A stretch of 64,000 nt of DNA. Source: an uncultured Ulvibacter sp. (GTDB lineage Bacteria > Bacteroidota > Bacteroidia > Flavobacteriales > Flavobacteriaceae). The notes beneath the pieces were generated by a model that worked only from the letters and a program-made list of their open reading frames with translations, was not told where the DNA came from and did not search any database. The DNA lies in NCBI GenBank assembly GCA_938083445.1, contig CALKCP010000003.1, positions 186,001-250,000 of the forward strand, in the 5' to 3' direction. The position numbers were made by a program, and so were the translations under genes. Below, one piece after another: positions 50,809-59,825 of this stretch. Every line of letters begins with the position of its first letter. The first letter of the stretch is position 1.

Positions 50809-52986
50809 ATGAAATTAATGAAAAGTAACTTTAAGATATTATTATTAACTGTATTCGTTGCAGCTGCGTCCTGCAGTTTTACTACAAAGGAATTTAATGA
50901 CCCAGATAAGGATAAGCTCCTTCTAGATTTAATAAGTTATGTTTTACAAAAAGGGCATTACGATTCTAAAGACATTGACGACGCTTTTTCTGCCGAAATA
51001 TATAAGGATTTTATAAATAACCTTGACCCCCTTAAACGATACTTTATTGCTTCTGATATCGAGGAGTTTAGTGCCTACGAAACCGAGATAGATGATCAAA
51101 TAAAAAACAAAGAGTTGCTTTTTTTTAATTTGGTATACAGCCGTTTAATGGAACGAATGGAGGAGGCCAAAGGAATGTATCAAACCTTATTAGATACTCC
51201 ATTTGATTATAGTAAAGACGAAATTATTAATGTAAATTATGACGAGCTTGCCTATGTTTTGTCTAAGAAGGAAATGGCACGTCGCTGGAGGTGGCAACTA
51301 AAATTTTCTACAATTTCATCTTATTATGATTTCGTTGAAGATAAGAATACCTCAGAAGAAAGAAAAAAAGAAGCAGCGCTTAGTGGTGAAGAATATAAAC
51401 CAAGTGATACTGAAAACCTATCATTGGAAGAAATGGAAGAGAAATCCAGAAAAACCACGAGAACTTCTCTAACTGAATATTTTGATTTTACGGATGATCT
51501 AGAACGTAAGGACTACTTCGCCGTTTTCCTGAATACATTGGTGGAGGAGTTTGATCCACATACAAGCTACTTCGCTCCGCCAGACCGAGACCGTTTTGAT
51601 TTGCAGATGTCTGGAAAATTAGAAGGAATTGGTGCTAGACTCCAAAAGAAAAATGATTATATCAATGTTATTGAAATTATTAGTGGCGGTCCTGCTTGGA
51701 GAGGTGAACACATTGAAGTAGGTGATGTTATATTAAAAGTAAGACAGGCGGACGAAAAAGACGCTGTTAGTATTGTAGGAATGCGAATCGATGACGCTGT
51801 AAAGTTAATTAAAGGTCCAAAAGGAACCCAGGTTACTTTAACGATAAAGCGGGTGGATGGTACAATTGAAGATGAGGTTATTACGCGCGATGTAGTTGAG
51901 TTAGCTGAGACTTGGGCAAAATCTGCAGTGATTGAAAAAAATGACAATACGTTTGGACTTATCAATCTTCCTGCCTTCTATTTTGACATGGAAAACTATA
52001 GGGAACGAAATGCAGCTAGTGATGTAAAAACAGAAATCGAGCGTCTTAAAGAAGAGGGAATGGAAGGTCTTATTTTAGATCTAAGAAGTAATGGCGGAGG
52101 TTCTTTGCGAGCAGCAGTTGATATGAGTGGGCTTTTTATTAAGAATGGCCCGATTGTTCAGGTGGCTTCAATTGGCGAAAATAAAGAAGTGCTAAAAGAT
52201 AAGAGTGATGAGATTGTTTGGGATGGACCTTTGGTGATACTTGTAAATAGCCTATCGGCTTCAGCTTCAGAAATTTTAGCCGCCGCTATGCAGGATTATA
52301 AGAGAGCTATTATTATTGGGAGTGAACAAACCTATGGAAAGGGAACGGTTCAAAACCTTATCGATCTAAATCAATGGTTACGGAAAAATGATTTGGGTGA
52401 TATGGGGGCATTAAAGCTGACCACTCAAAAGTTTTACAGGGTAAACGGAGGGTCTACTCAGTTGGAAGGTGTGAAGAGTGATGTTGTGATGCCAGATCGT
52501 TACAGTTATATTGAAGTTGGGGAGCGGGATTACGATAATCCTTTGCCTTACGACAAAATCGAGCCTGCCGAGTATGATGTTTGGGATGGATCTCTAGATT
52601 TTCAGGGGACGATTAATAAAAGTAAAGGTAGAATGGCTAAAAACCAACAATTGAAGCTAATCGATGAAAATGCAGAGTGGATAAAAATGAAGCGTGACGA
52701 GATGGAAGTAAGTCTTAACTATGATGCATACCACGCGGAGATTTTAAAGAGAAAAGAAGATACCAAGAAATTTGATACGCTAGGGAAATATGATAACAAA
52801 ATGAAATATACGTCCTTGTCTAATGAGATTGCCTTGATGAAACAGGACACCACATTAAGAGAAAAACGAAAAAGGTGGCATAAAAACCTGACCAAAGATA
52901 TTTATGTGGAAGAAGCTGTGAATGTTTTGGAAGATCTTAGAATCGGCAATATCAAAGCTGAAAAAATAGCAGATTTCAAAAAATAA
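50809..52986 (+). CDS. Tail-specific carboxy-terminal processing protease (S41)
   Basis: A 725-aa Prc/Tsp-type periplasmic protease with a lipoprotein signal (lipobox AAASC near residue 22). An N-terminal helical region is followed by a PDZ domain at about residues 260-355, then the S41 catalytic domain. The latter has NSLSASASEILAAA (Ser near 490) and YGKGTVQ (Lys near 516). A C-terminal DUF3340-like region follows. It degrades or trims proteins from their C-termini, including peptidoglycan hydrolases. ATG 50809 is chosen over the in-frame GTG at 50782; ATG 50818 is also possible. The 283-base gap upstream shows no gene. Confidence 0.93.
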   Translation: MKLMKSNFKILLLTVFVAAASCSFTTKEFNDPDKDKLLLDLISYVLQKGHYDSKDIDDAFSAEIYKDFINNLDPLKRYFIASDIEEFSAYETEIDDQIKNKELLFFNLVYSRLMERMEEAKGMYQTLLDTPFDYSKDEIINVNYDELAYVLSKKEMARRWRWQLKFSTISSYYDFVEDKNTSEERKKEAALSGEEYKPSDTENLSLEEMEEKSRKTTRTSLTEYFDFTDDLERKDYFAVFLNTLVEEFDPHTSYFAPPDRDRFDLQMSGKLEGIGARLQKKNDYINVIEIISGGPAWRGEHIEVGDVILKVRQADEKDAVSIVGMRIDDAVKLIKGPKGTQVTLTIKRVDGTIEDEVITRDVVELAETWAKSAVIEKNDNTFGLINLPAFYFDMENYRERNAASDVKTEIERLKEEGMEGLILDLRSNGGGSLRAAVDMSGLFIKNGPIVQVASIGENKEVLKDKSDEIVWDGPLVILVNSLSASASEILAAAMQDYKRAIIIGSEQTYGKGTVQNLIDLNQWLRKNDLGDMGALKLTTQKFYRVNGGSTQLEGVKSDVVMPDRYSYIEVGERDYDNPLPYDKIEPAEYDVWDGSLDFQGTINKSKGRMAKNQQLKLIDENAEWIKMKRDEMEVSLNYDAYHAEILKRKEDTKKFDTLGKYDNKMKYTSLSNEIALMKQDTTLREKRKRWHKNLTKDIYVEEAVNVLEDLRIGNIKAEKIADFKK

Positions 52987-53060
52987 GCTATGAGAACGAA
53001 CAATCTAAGGTCGGTACTGTTTTATGCTATGATATATTAAATTTTCTGTAATTTCACGAG

Positions 53061-54167
53061 GTGAAAACGGCAACATCATTAAATAGCATTGCGCTCCAAA
53101 AGTTTAAGAGAAACTTTTGGGGCGTTTTTAGTTTTAGTTTTTTGGTTCTTTGTGTGTTTGTCGCAGTCTTTGCATACGCCTTGGCACCAGACAACTCTAA
53201 AAATGCCAATCAGATGCACCTTTCGATTCACTCTAAATCACCGGGGTTTAAAACGAAAATGCTTACGATTCCTGCGTTCGCTAAGGAGCGTAAAAGTCTT
53301 TCTGGTTTTTTCTTCGGAATTAAAAATGCAGATACAGAATTACCAATAGCGGGCTATCAGCTACAAAAAGAAGGCGTACAAATAGTCGCGTATACTACAG
53401 ATGAAATCGATGGTTTAAAAAGGGAGTTTGCCTTAGCGCTTTTTCCAAAAGCACGCACAGTCGATGATATACCCCGTTTATATGTTTCAGAAAAAAAATT
53501 CATTCTTGGAACTGATAAGTACGGAAGAGATTTATTGAGCCGCATGCTTATTGGAATTAGGATCTCTCTCGCTATAGGTTTTGTAGCCGTTTTTATATCC
53601 TTAGTCATCGGAATTAGTTTGGGTGCAATCGCTGGTTATTTTGGAGGGAAAGTAGATGCTGCTATTATGTGGGTGATAAATGTTACATGGTCGATACCGA
53701 CCCTCCTGTTAGTCATCGCAATAACACTCGCCCTTGGCAAAGGGTTTTGGCAAGTATTTGTTGCGGTTGGGCTTACAATGTGGGTAGAAGTAGCTCGCGT
53801 TGTTCGAGGACAAGTTATGAGCGTTAAGCAGATGCAATTTGTAACGGCAGCGCGTGCGTTGGGATTTACAGATTGGAGAATAATAACAAAACATATTTTA
53901 CCTAATGCGATGGCCCCTGTAATTATTATATCAGCGGCTAATTTTGCCGGTGCCATTCTGATTGAAAGTGGGCTTAGTTTTTTAGGTATTGGCGCACAAC
54001 CACCAACGCCTAGTTGGGGCGGCATAATAAAAGACCATTATGCGTATATCATCTTAGGCAAACCGTATTTGGCAGTAATTCCTGGACTTGCCATTATGAG
54101 CTTGGTGACTGCGTTTATGCTTATTGGGAACGCATTGCGAGACGCATTGGATGTGAGAAATGACTAA
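53061..54167 (+). CDS. Peptide/nickel-type ABC transporter permease (DppC-like)
   Basis: A 368-aa inner-membrane permease: first helix near residues 17-42, a periplasmic region of about 90 residues longer than in typical DppC, then the BPD_transp_1 domain with five helices. The EAA loop reads ARALGFTDWRIITKHILPNAMAP near residue 275. The start is a GTG at 53061. No partner permease, ATPase or binding protein gene is in the window, so the rest of the transporter must be elsewhere. A terminator-like hairpin overlaps codons 11-23. Confidence 0.88.
   Translation: MKTATSLNSIALQKFKRNFWGVFSFSFLVLCVFVAVFAYALAPDNSKNANQMHLSIHSKSPGFKTKMLTIPAFAKERKSLSGFFFGIKNADTELPIAGYQLQKEGVQIVAYTTDEIDGLKREFALALFPKARTVDDIPRLYVSEKKFILGTDKYGRDLLSRMLIGIRISLAIGFVAVFISLVIGISLGAIAGYFGGKVDAAIMWVINVTWSIPTLLLVIAITLALGKGFWQVFVAVGLTMWVEVARVVRGQVMSVKQMQFVTAARALGFTDWRIITKHILPNAMAPVIIISAANFAGAILIESGLSFLGIGAQPPTPSWGGIIKDHYAYIILGKPYLAVIPGLAIMSLVTAFMLIGNALRDALDVRND
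53091..53129 (+). terminator. Intrinsic-terminator-like stem-loop nested inside the ABC permease gene
   Basis: A 15-bp stem (53091-53105 with 53111-53125; 13 Watson-Crick and 2 G-U pairs), 5-base loop, then a T-run 53125-53129 and further T-rich sequence. It lies within codons 11-23 of the permease gene, about 105 bases after the stop of the S41 protease gene. It may end protease transcripts while also being coding sequence. Confidence 0.6.
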
Positions 54168-54273
54168 GATGTAGTAAATTACAGATTATTCTTTGTCTTA
54201 ATTTGAGCCTATGAACCATCGGAGAGAATTGTTTATGAATGAAGGAAACAACATTCAAAAGAATAGATTCTTA

Positions 54274-55530
54274 TTATTTATTGATAAAATTTGAGGCATC
54301 AAGTTTTACGAATATAAAAACCAGTATTGTAAATCCCCAAAGCCCGGAGCCACCATAGCTAAAAAACGGCAAAGGAATCCCAACTGTTGGAAACAAGCCA
54401 GAAACCATCCCAATATTTACAAAGAAGTGGAAGAATAAAATAGAAGCAACACTGTATCCGTAAATGCGGCTAAACTGCCCTTTCTGCCTCTCTGCCAATA
54501 ATAAAATACGCGTAATGAGTCCCAAGAAAAGCAGGACAACAAGAACACTTCCTGCAAATCCCCACTCTTCCCCAACGGTGCTGAAAATATAATCTGTATG
54601 CTGTTCGGGTACAAAATTTCCTTTGGTTTGTGTACCCTGAGTCCAACCCTTACCAAACCATCCTCCGCTTCCGATGGCAATTTCACTTTGATTGGTATTG
54701 TAACCAATTCCTTTTGTGTCAACCTCTTTTCCTAAAACGATATTGAAACGATCTCGATGGCGTTGTTCAAAAACATTGTTAAAAATATAACTCACTGAAA
54801 AAGCAAAACTTATGCAGGCAATGGCAATGGCACTATATTTTAGTATATGAGGTCGCTTTTTTCGGTTCATAAAAAGAAGAAGAACTACAATTAGAAGAAT
54901 ACCTAGGGTCACCCACAAGACACCAAAAGCCAAGGTGCTTATAAACAAAGCCACTATAAAAAAGCCTAAAAGTAAATACACAGCATGCAATCCTTCACGA
55001 TATAAGGGAAAAATTAATGCCGCATAAATCAATGCGCTCCCAGGGTCGGGCTGAGGGATGATAAAAACAGCAGGTAACGCAATAATTAAGAATGATCTTA
55101 ACTGATGCTTAAACTCTTGCATGTTTGTTTGTATATCGCTCACGTATTTCGAGAGAGCCAAGGCGGCAGCCGCCTTTGCAAATTCACTCGGTTGAACACT
55201 AAAGCTTCCAAAAGAATACCAAGATGTCGCACCATTTATGTTTTTTCCAAAAACAAAAAGGCCTAGTAATGACAATAAAGAAACGATAAAAATAACACTC
55301 GCAAATCGCTCATAGAACTTTGCATCTATTGCGAGTATAAATAGTATCAGAAAAAAACTTAAAAAAATGAATAGCAGTTGTTTTGTGTATACTTGACTCA
55401 TGTCAAAAAAACCAGCAGTTGAATCATTTAAGGAGGCGGAATAAATATTAATCCATCCTATACCAACCAAGGCAATATAAAAAATTATAGTGAGCCAATC
55501 GAACCGTGTTTTTCTTTTACCTAGCAGCAC
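54274..55530 (-). CDS. rodA: Rod shape-determining SEDS protein RodA
   Basis: A 418-aa SEDS peptidoglycan polymerase with about ten helices. Motifs: NGATSWYSFGSFSVQPSEFAK, PQPDPGSALIYAA with the catalytic-site Asp, and FFSYGGSGLWG near the C-terminus. It pairs with PBP2 to extend the side wall. Last gene of the mre cluster, with its start overlapping the mrdA stop by one base. Length is normal. Confidence 0.94.
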   Translation of the reverse strand: MLLGKRKTRFDWLTIIFYIALVGIGWINIYSASLNDSTAGFFDMSQVYTKQLLFIFLSFFLILFILAIDAKFYERFASVIFIVSLLSLLGLFVFGKNINGATSWYSFGSFSVQPSEFAKAAAALALSKYVSDIQTNMQEFKHQLRSFLIIALPAVFIIPQPDPGSALIYAALIFPLYREGLHAVYLLLGFFIVALFISTLAFGVLWVTLGILLIVVLLLFMNRKKRPHILKYSAIAIACISFAFSVSYIFNNVFEQRHRDRFNIVLGKEVDTKGIGYNTNQSEIAIGSGGWFGKGWTQGTQTKGNFVPEQHTDYIFSTVGEEWGFAGSVLVVLLFLGLITRILLLAERQKGQFSRIYGYSVASILFFHFFVNIGMVSGLFPTVGIPLPFFSYGGSGLWGFTILVFIFVKLDASNFINK

Positions 55531-57398
55531 TATTGATTTATTTTAAAGGGTTCACTACTTAAAGGTTTGGCATATTCAGCCTCAAGACTTCCTTGTAAAA
55601 CGACGTTCTCCATATCGGTTCTTGTGATGGTACCTTTTAAATATTTTTCAATCATCAAACTGGCAATTCTTCCTGCCCAACGTGAACCCCAATATCCATT
55701 CTCCACAAAAACGGAAATTGCAATTTTGGGATTGTCTTTCGGAGCAAAAGCTATGAAAACAGAGTGATCGGTAAGCTGAACTCGTTTTCCATCAATTTTG
55801 GTATAATTTTCAGCTGTCCCCGTTTTTCCACAAATTTCTATGTCTGGAATTTTCAAGGAGGTAGCTGTGCCATAATTGTACACGTCATTCATTCCTTCAA
55901 TTACAGGTTCAAAATGCTGGGGGTCGATAGTTGTTCTCTTTTTTACTTTGTATTTAGAAGGGATCGTATCCACTTCATGGATGTTTTTTATTAGATGCGG
56001 TTTGTAAAAAAAGCCACGATTTGCTATGGCTGCTGTAAAACTTGCCATTTGCATAGGGGTGAGCAGTACTTCGCCTTGACCAATTGCATTCGAAATAGTG
56101 GCTGCAGCGTACCATTTTCGATTGGGGTAATCGTAAATCTTGTTATAATAGTTAGATGAAGGAATATTTCCTCGGCGGCCACTTGGCATGTCAATTCCAA
56201 CATAATCTCCAAGTCCAAAACTGCTTAAATGCTGTCTCCAATTATCGATGCCTTCTTGAGGACTTGGGTATTTCTCAATAATTCTTTTATACACAACACA
56301 AAAATAGGTGTTACAAGAATTCGCAATACCGCCTGCCATGGCGAGTGAGTTCTTATGAAGATGACAGCCTAGTATTTTCCCTCTTCCGTAGCGATAGCCT
56401 TCACTACAATAAACAGTTTCCTTTGCATCAATTACGTTTTCTTGCAATCCTATGAGTGCAGTTAAGGCCTTAAACGGTGATCCTGGGGGGTATTCTCCAT
56501 TCAAACCCCGGTCGTACGTTGGTTTGGCTATGCTATCATAATACAGTTTGGTGTAATTTCTAGAGCGCTCTCTGCCTACCAGCAAACTCGGATCGTAATA
56601 CGGTGCCGATACTAAGGCTAATATTTCACCAGAGGAAGGTTCGATGGCAACAATACCACCTCGTTTGTTAATAAATAGTGCTTCCCCATACGCCTGTAAT
56701 TCGGCATCTATGGTAAGTGTGATGTCTTTTCCTCTTTCGGGTAAGGTGTCAAATAGCCCTTCCTTAAATGGACCAATATCCCGATTAAATCGATCTTTTT
56801 GAATGTATTTAACTCCCTTTACGCCTCGCAGCACTTGTTCATATTGTTTTTCAATTCCTTGTTTACCAATTAACTCTCCGATTTGATAATAAGGGTCTTT
56901 TTTTATGATGGCATTATTTACTTCGGCAATAAAGCCTAATACATTGGCAGAGTGGTTTACGCTATATTCGCGCAATGACCTTTTTTGAATGTAAAAGCCT
57001 TCATATTTGTGCATTTTTTCAGAAAGATAGGCGTATTCCTCTTTATTGAGCTGCGGGATAAACGGTGAGGGTATTCTTGGAGAGTATGCACGCGCTTTCT
57101 TTAGAATAGTGGTAAAATTTTCTTTAGAAATCTTAAGAAGATCACAAAATTCTAAGGTGTCTAATGGTTTGACCTCCCTTGGGATCACCATAACATCATA
57201 GGAAGGTTGATTGGATACTAATAACACGCCATTTCGGTCAAACATATAACCTCTCTGGGGGTAATCATATATTATATTAATCGCATTGTTTTCAGATAGT
57301 TTCTGAAAGGACGTGTCATAAATTTGAAGATAAAAAAGGCGTCCTATAAAAACAAGACCGGTAATTATTACAATTGAAAGGAGTAAAATTTTTCTCAT
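55530..57398 (-). CDS. mrdA: Penicillin-binding protein 2
   Basis: A 622-aa class B PBP: N-terminal membrane helix (LLLSIVIITGLVFIGRLF), pedestal domain, and transpeptidase domain with the SxxK serine in PPGSPFKAL, the SxN motif in GIANSCNTYFC and KTG in CGKTGTAENY. It cross-links new peptidoglycan for cell elongation with RodA. It overlaps mreD and rodA by one base each, so the three are translationally coupled. Confidence 0.95.
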   Translation of the reverse strand: MRKILLLSIVIITGLVFIGRLFYLQIYDTSFQKLSENNAINIIYDYPQRGYMFDRNGVLLVSNQPSYDVMVIPREVKPLDTLEFCDLLKISKENFTTILKKARAYSPRIPSPFIPQLNKEEYAYLSEKMHKYEGFYIQKRSLREYSVNHSANVLGFIAEVNNAIIKKDPYYQIGELIGKQGIEKQYEQVLRGVKGVKYIQKDRFNRDIGPFKEGLFDTLPERGKDITLTIDAELQAYGEALFINKRGGIVAIEPSSGEILALVSAPYYDPSLLVGRERSRNYTKLYYDSIAKPTYDRGLNGEYPPGSPFKALTALIGLQENVIDAKETVYCSEGYRYGRGKILGCHLHKNSLAMAGGIANSCNTYFCVVYKRIIEKYPSPQEGIDNWRQHLSSFGLGDYVGIDMPSGRRGNIPSSNYYNKIYDYPNRKWYAAATISNAIGQGEVLLTPMQMASFTAAIANRGFFYKPHLIKNIHEVDTIPSKYKVKKRTTIDPQHFEPVIEGMNDVYNYGTATSLKIPDIEICGKTGTAENYTKIDGKRVQLTDHSVFIAFAPKDNPKIAISVFVENGYWGSRWAGRIASLMIEKYLKGTITRTDMENVVLQGSLEAEYAKPLSSEPFKINQ

Positions 57399-57904
57399 TA
57401 GGTTTTGCGACTAAACAACAACAAAGTACAGAATATTAATAGAATACTGAATATGCCAGAAAACAAAGTTGATTTAAGAATAAGTAATGTGTGAGAGAGG
57501 CTAAAAACTTCAAGTGTGAATAAAATTAAATGGTGTAAAAGAACCATTAAAGAGATGTAGGTCAATCGTTCTATAAGGGGTGCTTTATTAATTTTTATCA
57601 TATTATATTCATAACTAACGCCAAAAGAAAACTTTAAGATTGGGGATCTCAAATAGGCTATAAAAACAGATGCAGCTGCATGCACTCCACCAGAATCTGC
57701 AAAAAAGTCTACGCTGAGACCAAGCAGAAAACTTAAAAAAATCAGTAAAGACCTATTCCCGTCAAGAGGAAAGGATATAATGAAGAGCAAGTATAAATAT
57801 GGGTTCACATAACCCAGAAAATTGATGTGATTTAATAAAAGAACTTGCAACAATACCAGTGCTATAAATCGGAGAATATTGGTTAAAATAGCGCTATTGT
57901 TCAT
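57398..57904 (-). CDS. mreD: Rod shape-determining protein MreD
   Basis: A 168-aa integral membrane protein with five to six helices, recognised mainly by position between mreC and mrdA and by the pattern YLLFIISFPLDGNRSLLIFLSF and GLSVDFFADSGGVHAAAS, as in MreD of Bacteroidota. ATG 57904 is chosen; a GTG two codons earlier is possible. It overlaps the mreC end by 11 bases. Confidence 0.88.
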   Translation of the reverse strand: MNNSAILTNILRFIALVLLQVLLLNHINFLGYVNPYLYLLFIISFPLDGNRSLLIFLSFLLGLSVDFFADSGGVHAAASVFIAYLRSPILKFSFGVSYEYNMIKINKAPLIERLTYISLMVLLHHLILFTLEVFSLSHTLLILKSTLFSGIFSILLIFCTLLLFSRKT

Positions 57905-58718
57905 CTTCACCTTCTTTTTCTAACTCTTTTATTTCGCGAGCATGGTTGTTTGTTATCAGGTATACATATTTTAGACTAGTCATGTCATTAAATAGCTGAA
58001 TATCTATATTGTAATTATCATTTTCTCCAAGTTCGTATGTTTTAATAGTTCCAATTGGGAGACCTTCTGGGAAAATAGTAGATTTTCCATCAGTTATTAT
58101 AGTGTCGCCTACTTTTAAAGGGGCCATCCTGTTTACATCAATAAGTTGTACAATGTTTGTCGCTTTGGTGTTCCACTTTAAACTACCGAAATGATTCGAA
58201 TTCTTTAGTCTTGCATTAATCTGACTTTTCGTGTTTAGTAAAGATTGCACGGTCGCGTAATTTTCTGAAACATTATTTATAATCCCAACGACGCCATTCG
58301 ATGTGATCACACCCATGTCTATTTTAACCCCATCTTTAAGGCCTTTTTTGATTGTTAGCAGGTTCTTTGTCTTGGAATAGCTATTGTTAATAACAATCGC
58401 TGTGATGAAATCATATTTTACTGCAAGATCATTGCTGTCCTTTTTAGTAAACCCTGCGTAACTTTTGAATACTTCCAGCTCTCTCCGAAGGTGAAGATTT
58501 TCATTCAATAGCTTTGTGTTTTCATTCTGCAGGCCAATATAATTAAGTGCATTGCTCTTTATGTTATAGACCGTTCCGCTTAGAAAATTCGCTGAACTCG
58601 TATAACGTGTCGTATGATAGGAATTAGATTGAATAGTAAGGGCGAAAGCAATTAGAAAAAGAACGCTAAACAACAGGAAGTTTTTATTTCTTATGAAAAA
58701 AAAGAGAATCTGTTGCAT
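57894..58718 (-). CDS. mreC: Rod shape-determining protein MreC
   Basis: A 274-aa bitopic protein: one N-terminal helix (NFLLFSVLFLIAFALTI), a coiled-coil stretch near residues 60-95 (LQNENTKLLNENLHLRREL), then the beta domain with GVITSNGVVGIINNVSENYA and IITDGKSTIFPEGLPIG. It bridges cytosolic MreB with periplasmic PBP2. Thirteen bases after mreB. Confidence 0.94.
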   Translation of the reverse strand: MQQILFFFIRNKNFLLFSVLFLIAFALTIQSNSYHTTRYTSSANFLSGTVYNIKSNALNYIGLQNENTKLLNENLHLRRELEVFKSYAGFTKKDSNDLAVKYDFITAIVINNSYSKTKNLLTIKKGLKDGVKIDMGVITSNGVVGIINNVSENYATVQSLLNTKSQINARLKNSNHFGSLKWNTKATNIVQLIDVNRMAPLKVGDTIITDGKSTIFPEGLPIGTIKTYELGENDNYNIDIQLFNDMTSLKYVYLITNNHAREIKELEKEGEDEQ

Positions 58719-58731
58719 GTTGTGTCAATCC

Positions 58732-59760
58732 TTATTTTATCAATACGCTTTTGTATTTGGCAAGGTTTTTAAGGCAGATGCCAGTACCGCGAACCACAGC
58801 TCTTAAAGGATCTTCAGCAATGTACACCGGCAAATCAGTTTTTAGTGAAAGTCGTTTGTCCAGCCCGCGAAGCATTGATCCGCCGCCCGCTAGATAAATT
58901 CCTGTATTGTATATATCGGCTGCTAATTCTGGAGGTGTTTGAGATAAAGTCTCCATAACAGCATCTTCAATTCTGAGAATTGACTTGTCAAGTGCTTTTG
59001 CAATTTCTCGATAGGATGTTTGGACTTGTTTTGGTTTACCAGTTAATAAGTCACGCCCTTGAACATCCATTTCATCTGGGGGAAGCTCTAAATCTTCTGT
59101 AGCCGCACCAATTTGAATTTTTATTTTTTCAGCAGTTCGCTCACCCACATATAAATTATGTTGCGTTCGCATATAGTAAACAATATCATTTGTAAATACG
59201 TCACCTGCCACTTTTACTGATTTGTCGCAAACAATTCCTCCCAAGGCAATGACCGCAATTTCGGTGGTTCCACCTCCAATGTCAACTACCATGTTTCCTT
59301 TGGGTTCCATAATATCTACACCAATACCAATAGCAGCTGCCATAGGCTCGTGGATTAAATAAACCTCTTTTCCATTTACACGTTCAGCACTTTCCTTCAC
59401 GGCTCTCATCTCAACTTCTGTGATACCACTAGGGATACAAATTACCATACGTAAAGATGGCTTTAACCACTTCTTCTTTAAGGCAGGAATATCACTAATA
59501 AACATGTTTATCATTTTCTCACTAGCATCAAAATCGGCTATTACGCCGTCCTTTAATGGCCTAATGGTTTTAATGTTTTCATGAGTTTTCCCTTGCATTA
59601 GTGCGGCTTCCCTACCTACAGCAATGATTTTTCCTGTAGAGCGATTTCGAGCCACAATTGACGGGGCATCTACTACAACCTTATCATTGTGAATGATCAG
59701 TGTATTAGCTGTTCCTAAATCGATAGCGATTTCTTCTGTTAAGAAGTCAAAAAATCCCAT
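58732..59760 (-). CDS. mreB: Actin-like shape protein MreB
   Basis: A 342-aa bacterial actin: phosphate-1 loop DLGTANTLIIH near residue 15, IGREAALM-like AVGREAALMQGKTHENI, HEPMAAAIGIG, phosphate-2 loop VDIGGGTTEIAVI and the adenosine motif LAGGGSMLRGLD. It forms membrane filaments guiding the elongation machinery. Near-complete conservation. The leader contains an inverted repeat just after the putative start site. Confidence 0.97.
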   Translation of the reverse strand: MGFFDFLTEEIAIDLGTANTLIIHNDKVVVDAPSIVARNRSTGKIIAVGREAALMQGKTHENIKTIRPLKDGVIADFDASEKMINMFISDIPALKKKWLKPSLRMVICIPSGITEVEMRAVKESAERVNGKEVYLIHEPMAAAIGIGVDIMEPKGNMVVDIGGGTTEIAVIALGGIVCDKSVKVAGDVFTNDIVYYMRTQHNLYVGERTAEKIKIQIGAATEDLELPPDEMDVQGRDLLTGKPKQVQTSYREIAKALDKSILRIEDAVMETLSQTPPELAADIYNTGIYLAGGGSMLRGLDKRLSLKTDLPVYIAEDPLRAVVRGTGICLKNLAKYKSVLIK

Positions 59761-59791
59761 ATGTTTTGTTGACGGTATTGAAATTAAACGT

Positions 59792-59804
59792 GTTGAGCTT
59801 CAAC
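59792..59804. repeat. Inverted repeat in the mreB leader
   Basis: GTTGA and TCAAC separated by 3 bases, directly downstream of the mreB -7 element, where the transcript would begin. Could be a 5' stem-loop or operator. Confidence 0.35.
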
Positions 59805-59810
59805 TCATCA

Positions 59811-59818
59811 CAAATGTA
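59811..59818 (-). promoter_or_regulatory. -7 element of the mre operon
   Basis: Reads TACATTTG on the minus strand (TAnnTTTG), in the 65-base gap between purH and mreB. The leader is about 50 bases, longer than for most genes here. Confidence 0.45.
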
Positions 59819-59825
59819 ATAAATT

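Noticed and set aside
53636-54025. 129-codon minus-strand open frame
   Set aside because: Antisense to the conserved ABC permease domain including the EAA loop.
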